Source: Mariniphaga sp964559175
GTDB taxonomy: Bacteria; Bacteroidota; Bacteroidia; Bacteroidales; Prolixibacteraceae
Assembly: GCA_964559175.1 (NCBI GenBank)
Contig: CAZLGT010000006.1
Span: 1 to 64,000, forward strand
DNA length: 64,000 nt
Direction of reading: 5' to 3'
The notes under the pieces: model-generated
The model's database searches: none
Seen by the model: only the letters and a program-made list of their open reading frames with translations
Told to the model about the DNA's origin: nothing
Shown: positions 17,980-24,390 of the stretch, in pieces
Numbering within the stretch: the first letter of the stretch is position 1
Layout: each line of letters begins with the position of its first letter
Program-made: the position numbers and the translations under genes

Positions 17980-19077
17980 ATGAAAAACATTATTCTTCTT
18001 TCTTTCCTCGTTGCGACTCTTGCAGCATGCACAAACCAACCGGTTCCGTCTGACCCGAAAGCCACACCTGAAACCGTGAATTTGTACCGAAACCTGCTGA
18101 AACTGCAGGAACAGGGAATGATGTTTGGTCACCAGGACGACCTGGCCTACGGAATTGGCTGGGTGTATGAAGAGGGCCGCTCGGATGTAAAAGATGTGTT
18201 GGGCGACTATCCGGCAGTTTACGGCTGGGAACTGGGCCACCTGGAGCTGGGCGATGCTTACAGCCTCGATTCGGTGCATTTCGACAAAATTCAGAGCTGG
18301 ATAAAAACAGTCTATGAAAGGGGAGGAGTGAACACCATTAGCTGGCACCTGCGTAACCCGCTCACTGGCGGAAGTTCGTGGGATACTTCTTCCAAAGAGG
18401 TGGTGAAATCCATTCTTCCGGAAGGCGAAAAACATGAACTCTACAAAACCTACCTCGATAAAATGGCCGATTTCCTAAACGGACTAAAAACCGATGACGG
18501 AACCTTAATTCCCGTTATTTTCCGTCCGTACCACGAGCACACCGGAAGCTGGTTCTGGTGGGGAAAAGATTTATGCACAGTGGAGGAATACACTGCACTT
18601 TGGCGGTTTACCGTGGATTATTTTCAGAATGAAAAAGACATTCATCATGTTTTGTATGCCTACAGCACCGACCGGTTTACCTCCACAGAAGAATACCTGG
18701 AACGCTATCCGGGCGACGACATTGTAGATTTGCTGGGTTTCGATTTGTATGACCGCGGCCCGGACTATCTGCCAACGATGAAAAACTGTGCTGAAATGTT
18801 GACTGGCCTTGCTGCCGAAAAGGGAAAAATTGCAGCGGTAACCGAAGCCGGAGGGCCCATAGCCCAAAATCATCAATGGTGGACCCAGGTTTTGGAAACC
18901 CTTCGCCCGTTTAACCTGGCGTACTTTCTGGTTTGGCGAAACCCGCACCAACCGGCTGGCCACGGGGCTTTTGCACCCTACAAGGGCAGTCCCGACGCTG
19001 AAAATTTTATTGAATTCTACAACGACCCGATAACCCTCTTCCAGAAAGAGATTACACAAATGAAATTGTACAAATAG
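17980..19077 (+). CDS. Glycoside hydrolase family 26 beta-mannanase, lipoprotein
   Basis: Endo-acting beta-1,4-mannanase-type enzyme of 365 residues with lipoprotein leader (LVATLAACTNQ), so it is probably held at the outer membrane or in the periplasm. GH26 hallmarks are visible: GMMFGHQDDLAYGIGW at the start of the barrel, TISWHLRNPLTGG, acid/base Glu in RPYHEHTGSWFWWG, and nucleophile Glu in AAVTEAGG. The aromatic -1 subsite patch WFWWG is complete. It is in line with the GH2 gene and likely shares its substrate. GH26 also includes lichenases and exo-mannanases, so endo-mannanase is the most likely rather than the only option. Confidence 0.93.
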   Translation: MKNIILLSFLVATLAACTNQPVPSDPKATPETVNLYRNLLKLQEQGMMFGHQDDLAYGIGWVYEEGRSDVKDVLGDYPAVYGWELGHLELGDAYSLDSVHFDKIQSWIKTVYERGGVNTISWHLRNPLTGGSSWDTSSKEVVKSILPEGEKHELYKTYLDKMADFLNGLKTDDGTLIPVIFRPYHEHTGSWFWWGKDLCTVEEYTALWRFTVDYFQNEKDIHHVLYAYSTDRFTSTEEYLERYPGDDIVDLLGFDLYDRGPDYLPTMKNCAEMLTGLAAEKGKIAAVTEAGGPIAQNHQWWTQVLETLRPFNLAYFLVWRNPHQPAGHGAFAPYKGSPDAENFIEFYNDPITLFQKEITQMKLYK

Positions 19078-19082
19078 AATAA

Positions 19083-19142
19083 GCCACAAATAGCACGAAT
19101 GAACACGAATACTCATTTGTGCAAATTCGTGTTATCTGTGGC
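19083..19142. repeat. Palindromic repeat upstream of the GxxExxY gene
   Basis: Left arm GCCACAAATAGCACGAAT (19083-19100) and right arm ATTCGTGTTATCTGTGGC (19125-19142) are inverted copies with 2 mismatches in 18, separated by 24 bases. The same element, diverged, lies just downstream of the gene. It starts 6 bases after the GH26 stop and may also act as its terminator. Confidence 0.85.
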
Positions 19143-19158
19143 AATAAAAAAGAATCCA

Positions 19159-19533
19159 ATGACAGACCTTATCCTAAAAAATGAAAGCTATCAAATAATA
19201 GGAAAGTGCTTTGAAGTGCATAACCAATTAGGCCCCGGATTTCTGGAAGTGGTTTATAAAGATGCCCTAGAACTTGAATTTCAGCAAGCCGGAATACCTT
19301 ATGAAAGGGAAAAAGAGTATTGTATTCATTACAAAGGAATCCTATTGAAACGCAAATATTACGCTGATTTTGTGGTATTGGACTCAATCATTTTGGAGGT
19401 AAAGGCCGTTTCAGGAATTACAGATGACTTTGTTGCACAGTGCATCAATTACCTGAAAGTCTCCGGGAATAAGCTTGCATTGCTGGTTAACTTCGGTGAA
19501 CCCAAATTAAATTATCAGCGGATAGTGTATTAG
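19159..19533 (+). CDS. GxxExxY family protein
   Basis: 124-residue protein of the GxxExxY family, named for the motif seen here as GFLEVVY near residue 31. The fold resembles PD-(D/E)xK nucleases: E, then YADFVV, then LEVKAV, as D..ExK. The cellular role is not established. Start taken at 19159, MTDLILKNESYQIIGK, because family members begin in this way. The frame is open to an ATG at 19099, but that ATG sits inside the upstream palindrome and would add unrelated residues. The gene is framed on both sides by palindromic repeats of one family, the arrangement expected of a small transferable cassette. Confidence 0.9.
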   Translation: MTDLILKNESYQIIGKCFEVHNQLGPGFLEVVYKDALELEFQQAGIPYEREKEYCIHYKGILLKRKYYADFVVLDSIILEVKAVSGITDDFVAQCINYLKVSGNKLALLVNFGEPKLNYQRIVY

Positions 19534-19539
19534 AGATTG

Positions 19540-19596
19540 GCCACAGATGACACGGATGAACATGAATTATTCGTGGAAATTCGTGTCATCTGTGGC
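19540..19596. repeat. Palindromic repeat downstream of the GxxExxY gene
   Basis: Left arm GCCACAGATGACACGGAT (19540-19557) and right arm ATTCGTGTCATCTGTGGC (19579-19596) are inverted copies with 1 mismatch in 18. The arms are clearly related to those at 19083-19142, so the gene lies between two copies of one palindromic family. Confidence 0.85.
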
Positions 19597-19613
19597 TGGA
19601 AATTAGTGTTCAT

Positions 19614-20912
19614 CTACCCCAGAAATTTCTTCCGCAGCGCTTCCACCTGCTTATCGTTAATGGGAACAAGGCTGCCCAGGGAAGTTCCCATAGTGAGCGA
19701 TTTGGCACTGAATTCAGCCACTTCAAGGCGGTCGAAAGTACCCAGTAATTTATCGCCGGTTACCAGCACCGAATCGTTGTTGATTATTACTGCCGGTATA
19801 TCATTTGAAAGCAGGTTCAGAATGGTTTCCTCGCCTGCAAAATGAGAGCCGAAAGGCACATTCGGAACATCCTGCAAGAAAATCCAGCTTTCGGGAATGG
19901 TGCGTACATCCAGTTTTTCATGAGTAACGCTGTATGCCATCAGGTAAGGCGTTTGCGTGAGAATGATGGAGTTAACTTCCGAATTGCGTTTGTAAATCTC
20001 CTGGTGCAGCCAGGTAGCCCGGCTGGGCAGTTTCACCGGTTCACGTTTTCCATCTTTAATTTGCACAATATCCTCATTCTGAATGTTCCATCGGGCCACG
20101 TCGGTTGGCGTAATCAGGAAATCGTTACCCCGCCAGCGTACCGATACTGTGCCGTAAGAACTAATCATCAATCCCTGATTACAAGCCCGGTGCACAATTC
20201 TTTTAATCTCTTCGCGAATGGCACGTTCATCTGACGGATGTTCCACGTGTTCCATTTCGGGCAGCAGGCGCGGAATTTGGTTTTCAAACTCCTCAATCTG
20301 CTGGTCTGTAAGGTAATGCGGTGTGCCAATCATATTTCCGTAAATGATAGTCCGTGCGCAAAATTCCAGTGTTTCAAACCGCTGAAAAGCGTCGCGTAAA
20401 TCGGTGCCACCCACCACAGTGCCGTGGTTCTCCATAATCACCGCATTAAAACCCTTGTCAAACTCGCGGGCAATTACTGCACCCAGTTCGTCGCTTCCCG
20501 GCAATTCGTAGGGTGCATAGCCAATATCGCCGCAAACGTATTTTGCCTGGGGAATGATGTTAGTGTCCGGAATTTGCTGTACAATGCTGAACGACACCAG
20601 AGCCGGCGGGTGCGCATGCACAATGGCCTTAATATCGGGCCGTACTTCATAAATCGCCCGGTGAAACGGATACTCCGACGAAGGCTTGTGCCGACCTTCG
20701 ATAGTGCCGTCTTTCCTTACCACCACAATATCCGAAGGCCGGAGCGAACCTTTATCGATAGCCGACGGAGTTACCCAGATGTCGCCGCTTTCATCTATTA
20801 TGGAAACATTTCCTCCTGAGGTGGTAGTCAGTCCACTGCGATATATTTTATCGATAATCATGGTAATCTGGTCGCGGGGGTGCATCAGGCCGGTATCGAG
20901 TTTTTTCATCAT
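19614..20912 (-). CDS. Tandem class II aldolase/adducin domain protein
   Basis: 432 residues with two class II aldolase domains in a row. The first has all the metal-site features: SSEYPFH, HAHP at VHAHPPAL, and MENHG with the third His. The second (from about residue 225, IVHRACNQGLMISSYG) keeps the fold, but the HAHP position reads TQTP, so the zinc ligands are lost and it is probably structural. Active relatives cleave fuculose- or rhamnulose-1-phosphate or act as epimerases. Here it could process a deoxysugar released by the upstream enzymes, but the substrate is unproven. Two ATGs (20912 and 20909) open the frame; either is possible. It stands alone on the minus strand. Confidence 0.88.
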   Translation of the reverse strand: MMKKLDTGLMHPRDQITMIIDKIYRSGLTTTSGGNVSIIDESGDIWVTPSAIDKGSLRPSDIVVVRKDGTIEGRHKPSSEYPFHRAIYEVRPDIKAIVHAHPPALVSFSIVQQIPDTNIIPQAKYVCGDIGYAPYELPGSDELGAVIAREFDKGFNAVIMENHGTVVGGTDLRDAFQRFETLEFCARTIIYGNMIGTPHYLTDQQIEEFENQIPRLLPEMEHVEHPSDERAIREEIKRIVHRACNQGLMISSYGTVSVRWRGNDFLITPTDVARWNIQNEDIVQIKDGKREPVKLPSRATWLHQEIYKRNSEVNSIILTQTPYLMAYSVTHEKLDVRTIPESWIFLQDVPNVPFGSHFAGEETILNLLSNDIPAVIINNDSVLVTGDKLLGTFDRLEVAEFSAKSLTMGTSLGSLVPINDKQVEALRKKFLG

Positions 20913-21191
20913 TTGAATATTATCAGTTTTGAATGGTTGAAATTACGAAAGAATTGGGAAAGAAGTTTTTGACTTTGCGTGAAATGGCTGGAATTTAACT
21001 GTGGAGAAAGGTTGGGGTAAAGTATTTCAGTTGGTAAAGAGAATGTGACTGGCGTATTCGAAATCAATAATACATTCAAATAAGTAACAACATTATTTAA
21101 AAATTTTCACCCATAAGTTTAGTCTCTGCAGATACCGTAAACCAATCGGAACCATACTCAACTTAGGTGTAAGAAGCTTCAGCAGAATAAA
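20913..21191. other. Intergenic region without recognisable feature
   Basis: 279 bases upstream of the aldolase and downstream of the toxin-antitoxin pair. I see no tRNA, no strong terminator, no coding frame with protein-like composition and no repeat. Confidence 0.5.
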
Positions 21192-21422
21192 TCAGGCCAC
21201 CTTCTTCATTTTTATAACTTCTAATTCCGCACCTTTTTTAACCGATTGTTCCGCTCTTTTTAAAACTTCTTTTGCCATTTCTGCATCGAGATAATAATCA
21301 CCGCAATTTTGACAAATATCTGCCGGAACATCCTTGATTACAATGATGGATCCGCTACGCTCGAGCTTTACGGTAGTTTTACCGCGTCGGGTTTTTCCAT
21401 TTTTACAGATTACACAATCCAT
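21192..21422 (-). CDS. YgiT/MqsA-type zinc-finger antitoxin
   Basis: 76-residue protein with the N-terminal zinc finger of MqsA/YgiT antitoxins: CVIC at residues 3-6 and CQNC about 35 residues later, with VPADICQNCGDYYLD as the family-typical stretch. The C-terminal Xre helix-turn-helix of full MqsA is absent, so it can bind its toxin but probably not repress the operon by itself. It follows the DUF4258 gene after 5 bases, with the toxin first, as in mqsRA. It probably neutralises that partner. Confidence 0.85.
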   Translation of the reverse strand: MDCVICKNGKTRRGKTTVKLERSGSIIVIKDVPADICQNCGDYYLDAEMAKEVLKRAEQSVKKGAELEVIKMKKVA

Positions 21423-21427
21423 AGTTG

Positions 21428-21706
21428 TTATTTTCTTGTTTCAAAATCACTTTTCCATAATTTACGGTCCGGTTCATTGGCTGTAATAATATAACAATTC
21501 TCCTGTTTATCAGTTGACACGACAACATGAATCGGCCGTTTACCAATATAACCCAAAATCAAAAAACTGGGATATGGTTTATCATCTGGATATTGCTTTA
21601 TAATTTTCCCGGTTTTTAATACCTGTTCAACATGATCAACTTCAATAATACGTTTAAACATTTGAACGGTGGCATGACCACTAAAATGTATTTTCCTGCA
21701 CTTCAT
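21428..21706 (-). CDS. DUF4258 domain protein, probable toxin
   Basis: 92 residues matching the DUF4258 pattern: HFSGHATVQMFKRIIEVDHVEQVL, a KPYPSFLILGYIGKRPIHVVV core, and an IITANEPD end. DUF4258 proteins resemble the BECR/RelE-like RNase fold and often pair with YgiT-type zinc-finger proteins; this gene has such a partner 5 bases downstream. A toxin role as mRNA interferase is inference from the pairing. A TACCTTTG promoter element lies 22 bases before the ATG. Confidence 0.82.
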   Translation of the reverse strand: MKCRKIHFSGHATVQMFKRIIEVDHVEQVLKTGKIIKQYPDDKPYPSFLILGYIGKRPIHVVVSTDKQENCYIITANEPDRKLWKSDFETRK

Positions 21707-21727
21707 CCATTGATGTTATTAACAGTT

Positions 21728-21735
21728 CAAAGGTA
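21728..21735 (-). promoter_or_regulatory. Putative -7 element of the toxin-antitoxin operon
   Basis: Minus-strand TACCTTTG fits TAnnTTTG and lies 21 bases before the toxin ATG. That would leave a leader of about 15 bases. Confidence 0.45.
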
Positions 21736-21899
21736 CAAAAATTAAAGTACCGTCTTTAAGTTCAAATTATAGTCTTTTTCTACCATCAGCTGGGAAAATG
21801 AAGACCATAGCTGACCATTTGGTTTCATACCCGACTGTTGTTTATCCAAACTATGTTGAACCTGCCGGTTTCTCATATACCTGTTTGTGACAAACATTA

Positions 21900-21931
21900 A
21901 AAAAGGCTCAACTATTTGATAGTCAAGCCTT
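21900..21931 (-). terminator. Intrinsic terminator of tRNA-Leu
   Basis: On the minus strand, AGGCTTGACTAT, loop CAA, ATAGTTGAGCCT forms a 12-bp stem with a central TG/TG mismatch, followed by TTTTTT. It starts 7 bases past the tRNA 3' end. Confidence 0.85.
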
Positions 21932-21936
21932 CTTTG

Positions 21937-22020
21937 TACCCGGGGCGGGAATCGAACCCGCACTCTGTTGCCAGAACTGGATTTTGAATCCAGCGCGTCT
22001 ACCAATTCCGCCACCCGGGC
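21937..22020 (-). tRNA. tRNA-Leu (anticodon CAA)
   Basis: 84-nt class II tRNA. Acceptor stem GCCCGGG / CCCGGGT (first pair G-U), discriminator A; the D-arm region reads TGGCGGAATTGGTAGACGCG. Anticodon stem CTGGA / TCCAG encloses TTCAAAA with anticodon CAA. It has a long variable arm and a T-arm GCGGG TTCGATT CCCGC. The CCA end is not encoded. It is followed by its own terminator and preceded by two tandem repeat units that copy its 5' part. Confidence 0.95.
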
Positions 22021-22149
22021 TTTTTGTTGCTCCGGTGGCGCGTCTAACTCCCGATAGTTATCGGGACCGCCACCCGGGCTTTTTGTTGCTCCGGTGGCGC
22101 GTCTACCTCCCATCCCGATAGTTATCGGGATCGGGACCGCCACCCGGGC
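22021..22149 (-). repeat. Two tandem tRNA-Leu-derived repeat units with palindromic insert
   Basis: Two units lie directly 5' of tRNA-Leu: 22021-22079 (59 bp) and 22080-22149 (70 bp). Each begins, on the minus strand, with GCCCGGGTGGCGG, identical to the tRNA acceptor and D-arm start, and later has TAGACGCGC as in the tRNA D arm. Between them, instead of AATTGG, each holds a palindrome around CCCGATAACTATCGGG. Each unit ends with CACCGGAGCAACAAAAA. The anticodon, variable and T arms are absent, so neither unit can be a working tRNA. Confidence 0.85.
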
Positions 22150-22216
22150 TTTTTCCCTTGCGGAAAAGGGTTCGCAAAACTAATTATTTCAACGGAATTC
22201 ACAAAATCTAATTTCC

Positions 22217-22224
22217 TATATTTG
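22217..22224 (+). promoter_or_regulatory. Putative -7 element of the DUF202 gene
   Basis: TATATTTG is a full TAnnTTTG match, 36 bases before the ATG at 22261. Confidence 0.45.
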
Positions 22225-22260
22225 TGCTGAAAATTGGAATTCTCACAAAACTGCAGGAAA

Positions 22261-22647
22261 ATGAGTGAAAACAACAGCGATACCAAATTGCGCGAACACC
22301 TGGCCAATGAACGTACGTTTCTGGCATGGATACGAACCTCCATTGCCCTTATGGGCCTTGGATTTGTGATTGTTAAGTTTGGTCTCTTTTTAAAGGAAGT
22401 GGCCACCTTGCTGGATGACCTAAACATTACCTTTTCAGAAGGTTTTTCGGCAACAGTGGGAACTGGTATGGTTGCCCTGGGTGTTATTCTTGCTTTTTTC
22501 GCCTATTTCCAGTACAAAAAAGTAGAAACCCAAATCAACCGGCAATCCTACAAATCTTCGTCACTCATTTCGGTGGTGCTAACTCTTTTTATTGTGATAA
22601 GCGGATTTTTACTGGTTGTGCATTTGCTCACCGGTATTATCATCTGA
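22261..22647 (+). CDS. DUF202 (YidH-like) membrane protein
   Basis: 128-residue inner-membrane protein with three helices: RTFLAWIRTSIALMGLGFVI, GMVALGVILAFFAYFQ and LISVVLTLFIVISGFLLVV. The LANERTFLAWIRT segment is diagnostic of DUF202/YidH. Function unknown in this family. Start chosen at the ATG preceded by AGGAAA; an in-frame ATG at 22234 lacks a ribosome binding site and adds residues not seen in the family. It sits 72 bases before the sigma factor gene on the same strand. Confidence 0.88.
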   Translation: MSENNSDTKLREHLANERTFLAWIRTSIALMGLGFVIVKFGLFLKEVATLLDDLNITFSEGFSATVGTGMVALGVILAFFAYFQYKKVETQINRQSYKSSSLISVVLTLFIVISGFLLVVHLLTGIII

Positions 22648-22719
22648 TTTGTTGCTGCTCATTCTCAAAATCACCTTGTTTTTACTACTTTAGTCAACTG
22701 GAAGAACAGGAAAATAAGT

Positions 22720-23271
22720 ATGACCAGACAGGAAGAAAATATACTTTTTGAAAAAACAAGAGCGGGCGACGAGAAAGCGTTTGAAGCGCTTTTCAGGCAC
22801 TATTACCCGCAATTGTGCCTGTATGCTGCCCGGGTGTTGAAAAACCCTTCAGCCGCCGAGGAAATTGTTCAGGAACTTTTTGTCAGGCTCTGGGAAAAAA
22901 GAGAAGAAACACAAATCGACACCTCGGTGAAAAATTACCTTTTCAGAGCGGTTAAAAACCACTGCCTTAACTATATCAAACACAACCAGATTAAAAACGA
23001 ATATTCCCAAAAAATTCAGGCAGAATCAAGGGTCGAAGATGCAGGTGAAGATATTGAAACACAGACTGAGTTGTTTCAAAAAATAGAAGAGAGCATTGCA
23101 GCGTTGCCGGAAAAACGACAGGAAATATTCCGGTTAAGCCGGCAGGAAGGCCTCAAATACCGCGAAATTGCCGATAAACTGAACATTTCCATCAAAACCG
23201 TTGAAACACAAATGGGACTGGCCATAAAAACCTTGCGCGAAAAACTGAGCGATTTTCTGATGATTTTCTAA
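22720..23271 (+). CDS. ECF-type RNA polymerase sigma factor
   Basis: 183-residue sigma-70 family ECF factor. Region 2 is seen as ALFRHYYPQLCLYAARVL with AEEIVQELFVRLW, and region 4 as ALPEKRQEIFRLSRQEGLKYREIADKL with the helix-turn-helix ISIKTVETQMG. It has the size and motif pattern of Bacteroidota FecI/BT-type factors. It is followed after 52 bases by a FecR anti-sigma gene, so activity should be held by FecR until a periplasmic signal arrives. Confidence 0.95.
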   Translation: MTRQEENILFEKTRAGDEKAFEALFRHYYPQLCLYAARVLKNPSAAEEIVQELFVRLWEKREETQIDTSVKNYLFRAVKNHCLNYIKHNQIKNEYSQKIQAESRVEDAGEDIETQTELFQKIEESIAALPEKRQEIFRLSRQEGLKYREIADKLNISIKTVETQMGLAIKTLREKLSDFLMIF

Positions 23272-23323
23272 AAAATTTCTTCCCCATTCAGGGTAAATCA
23301 GAAATGGTTTGTCATAAAAACAG

Positions 23324-24379
23324 ATGAAAGCAAAAAATTCCATAGAAAAACCAGGCTGGGAACTGGTGGCCAGATACCTGGCCCGCGAAGCCGGAACTGC
23401 CGAACAGGAGGCTGTAGAAAAATGGGCTGACCAATCGGAACAAAACAGCAACGAACTGGAGCAGGCAAAAATAGTATTCGAAAAAACAGGCGAATATTAC
23501 CATTTTAAGCATTTTAACACTGATGATGCCTGGCAAAAAACCCGGCAGCGCATCAGCCAGCCCACCTTTTCTTTTGCTCCACGTGAAAACATTCGCAAAA
23601 CCTTTATTTCCACATTTTACAAATACGCAGCCATTGTTATTGTTGCAATGCTGGTTGGAGCAGCCGGTTACTGGTTCGGATTCAGAGACAATCATTCGGG
23701 AATTTACAGTGAAATCAGCTCAGCCGAAAAACAGGTGGTAAACGAATACATTCTGCCCGACGGCACGGTAGTGGCGCTAAACAGTAATTCAACACTTACT
23801 TTCCCAAAAAAATTCAAAAACAATGTTCGCGAAGTTACCATCACCGGGGAAGCCTTTTTCGATGTCCATCCCGACCCGGAAAAACCTTTCATCATTCATG
23901 CCGGAAATGCACAGGTTAAAGTGCTGGGAACCTCTTTCAACGTGTGTGCTTATCCCAATGATGAAACCATTGAAGTGGTAGTGGAAACAGGCATCGTGGA
24001 GGTTAGTTGTGAAAACAACGAAATACCCGAAGAGCCGTTGGCACTATTACTGAATGCCGGAGAAAAAGGAACGCTGCTGCACTCGCCCAACAAACTCGAA
24101 AAAACAATCAATACCAATGCCAACTACCTGGCCTGGAAAACCCACAACCTGGTTTTCGACCAAACTCCGCTCGAGGAAGTGGTGCAGTATTTAATGAAGA
24201 CATACCACACTCAAATTCAACTAAATGGAGATAATGTGGAGCGTTTGGTTTTAACAGCACAATTCGAGAACAAATCCGTCGATTTTATTCTGAATGTGGT
24301 TCAACTCACCTTTGGGCTGCAACTGGAATATGAAAACGGTATTTATATTTTATATGAAAGCAAAACAGTAAACAAGTAA
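23324..24379 (+). CDS. FecR family anti-sigma factor
   Basis: 351 residues. A cytoplasmic N-terminal anti-sigma part (residues 1 to about 95, ARYLAREAGTAEQEAVEKWAD), one transmembrane helix near residues 100-120 (YAAIVIVAMLVGAAGYWF), the periplasmic FecR domain (LPDGTVVALNSNSTLTFPKKF, ITGEAFFDVHPD, VKVLGTSFNVCAY), and a C-terminal DUF4974-type domain (FDQTPLEEVVQYLMKTY). In known systems the C-terminal domain contacts the STN domain of a TonB receptor; here the only nearby STN domains are in the next two genes, neither of which is a receptor. It is 11 bases upstream of the protease gene. Confidence 0.95.
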   Translation: MKAKNSIEKPGWELVARYLAREAGTAEQEAVEKWADQSEQNSNELEQAKIVFEKTGEYYHFKHFNTDDAWQKTRQRISQPTFSFAPRENIRKTFISTFYKYAAIVIVAMLVGAAGYWFGFRDNHSGIYSEISSAEKQVVNEYILPDGTVVALNSNSTLTFPKKFKNNVREVTITGEAFFDVHPDPEKPFIIHAGNAQVKVLGTSFNVCAYPNDETIEVVVETGIVEVSCENNEIPEEPLALLLNAGEKGTLLHSPNKLEKTINTNANYLAWKTHNLVFDQTPLEEVVQYLMKTYHTQIQLNGDNVERLVLTAQFENKSVDFILNVVQLTFGLQLEYENGIYILYESKTVNK

Positions 24380-24390
24380 AAATTTAAGTC

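Noticed and set aside
19099..19158. Earlier ATG start for the GxxExxY gene
   Set aside because: It lies within the palindromic repeat and adds residues not typical of the family.
20239..20254. parS-like TGTTCCACGTGTTCCA inside the aldolase gene
   Set aside because: 13 of 16 match, explained by the codons for a His/Glu-rich stretch.
21742..22143. 133-codon minus-strand frame across tRNA-Leu
   Set aside because: It runs through the tRNA gene, its terminator and the tRNA-derived repeats; it is non-coding sequence read by chance.
22122..22427. 101-codon minus-strand frame overlapping the DUF202 gene
   Set aside because: Antisense shadow of a clear DUF202 gene and repeat units; composition is not protein-like.
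23577..23592. parS-like TGCTCCACGTGAAAAC inside the FecR gene
   Set aside because: Only 13 of 16 match and it is fully coding; likely chance.
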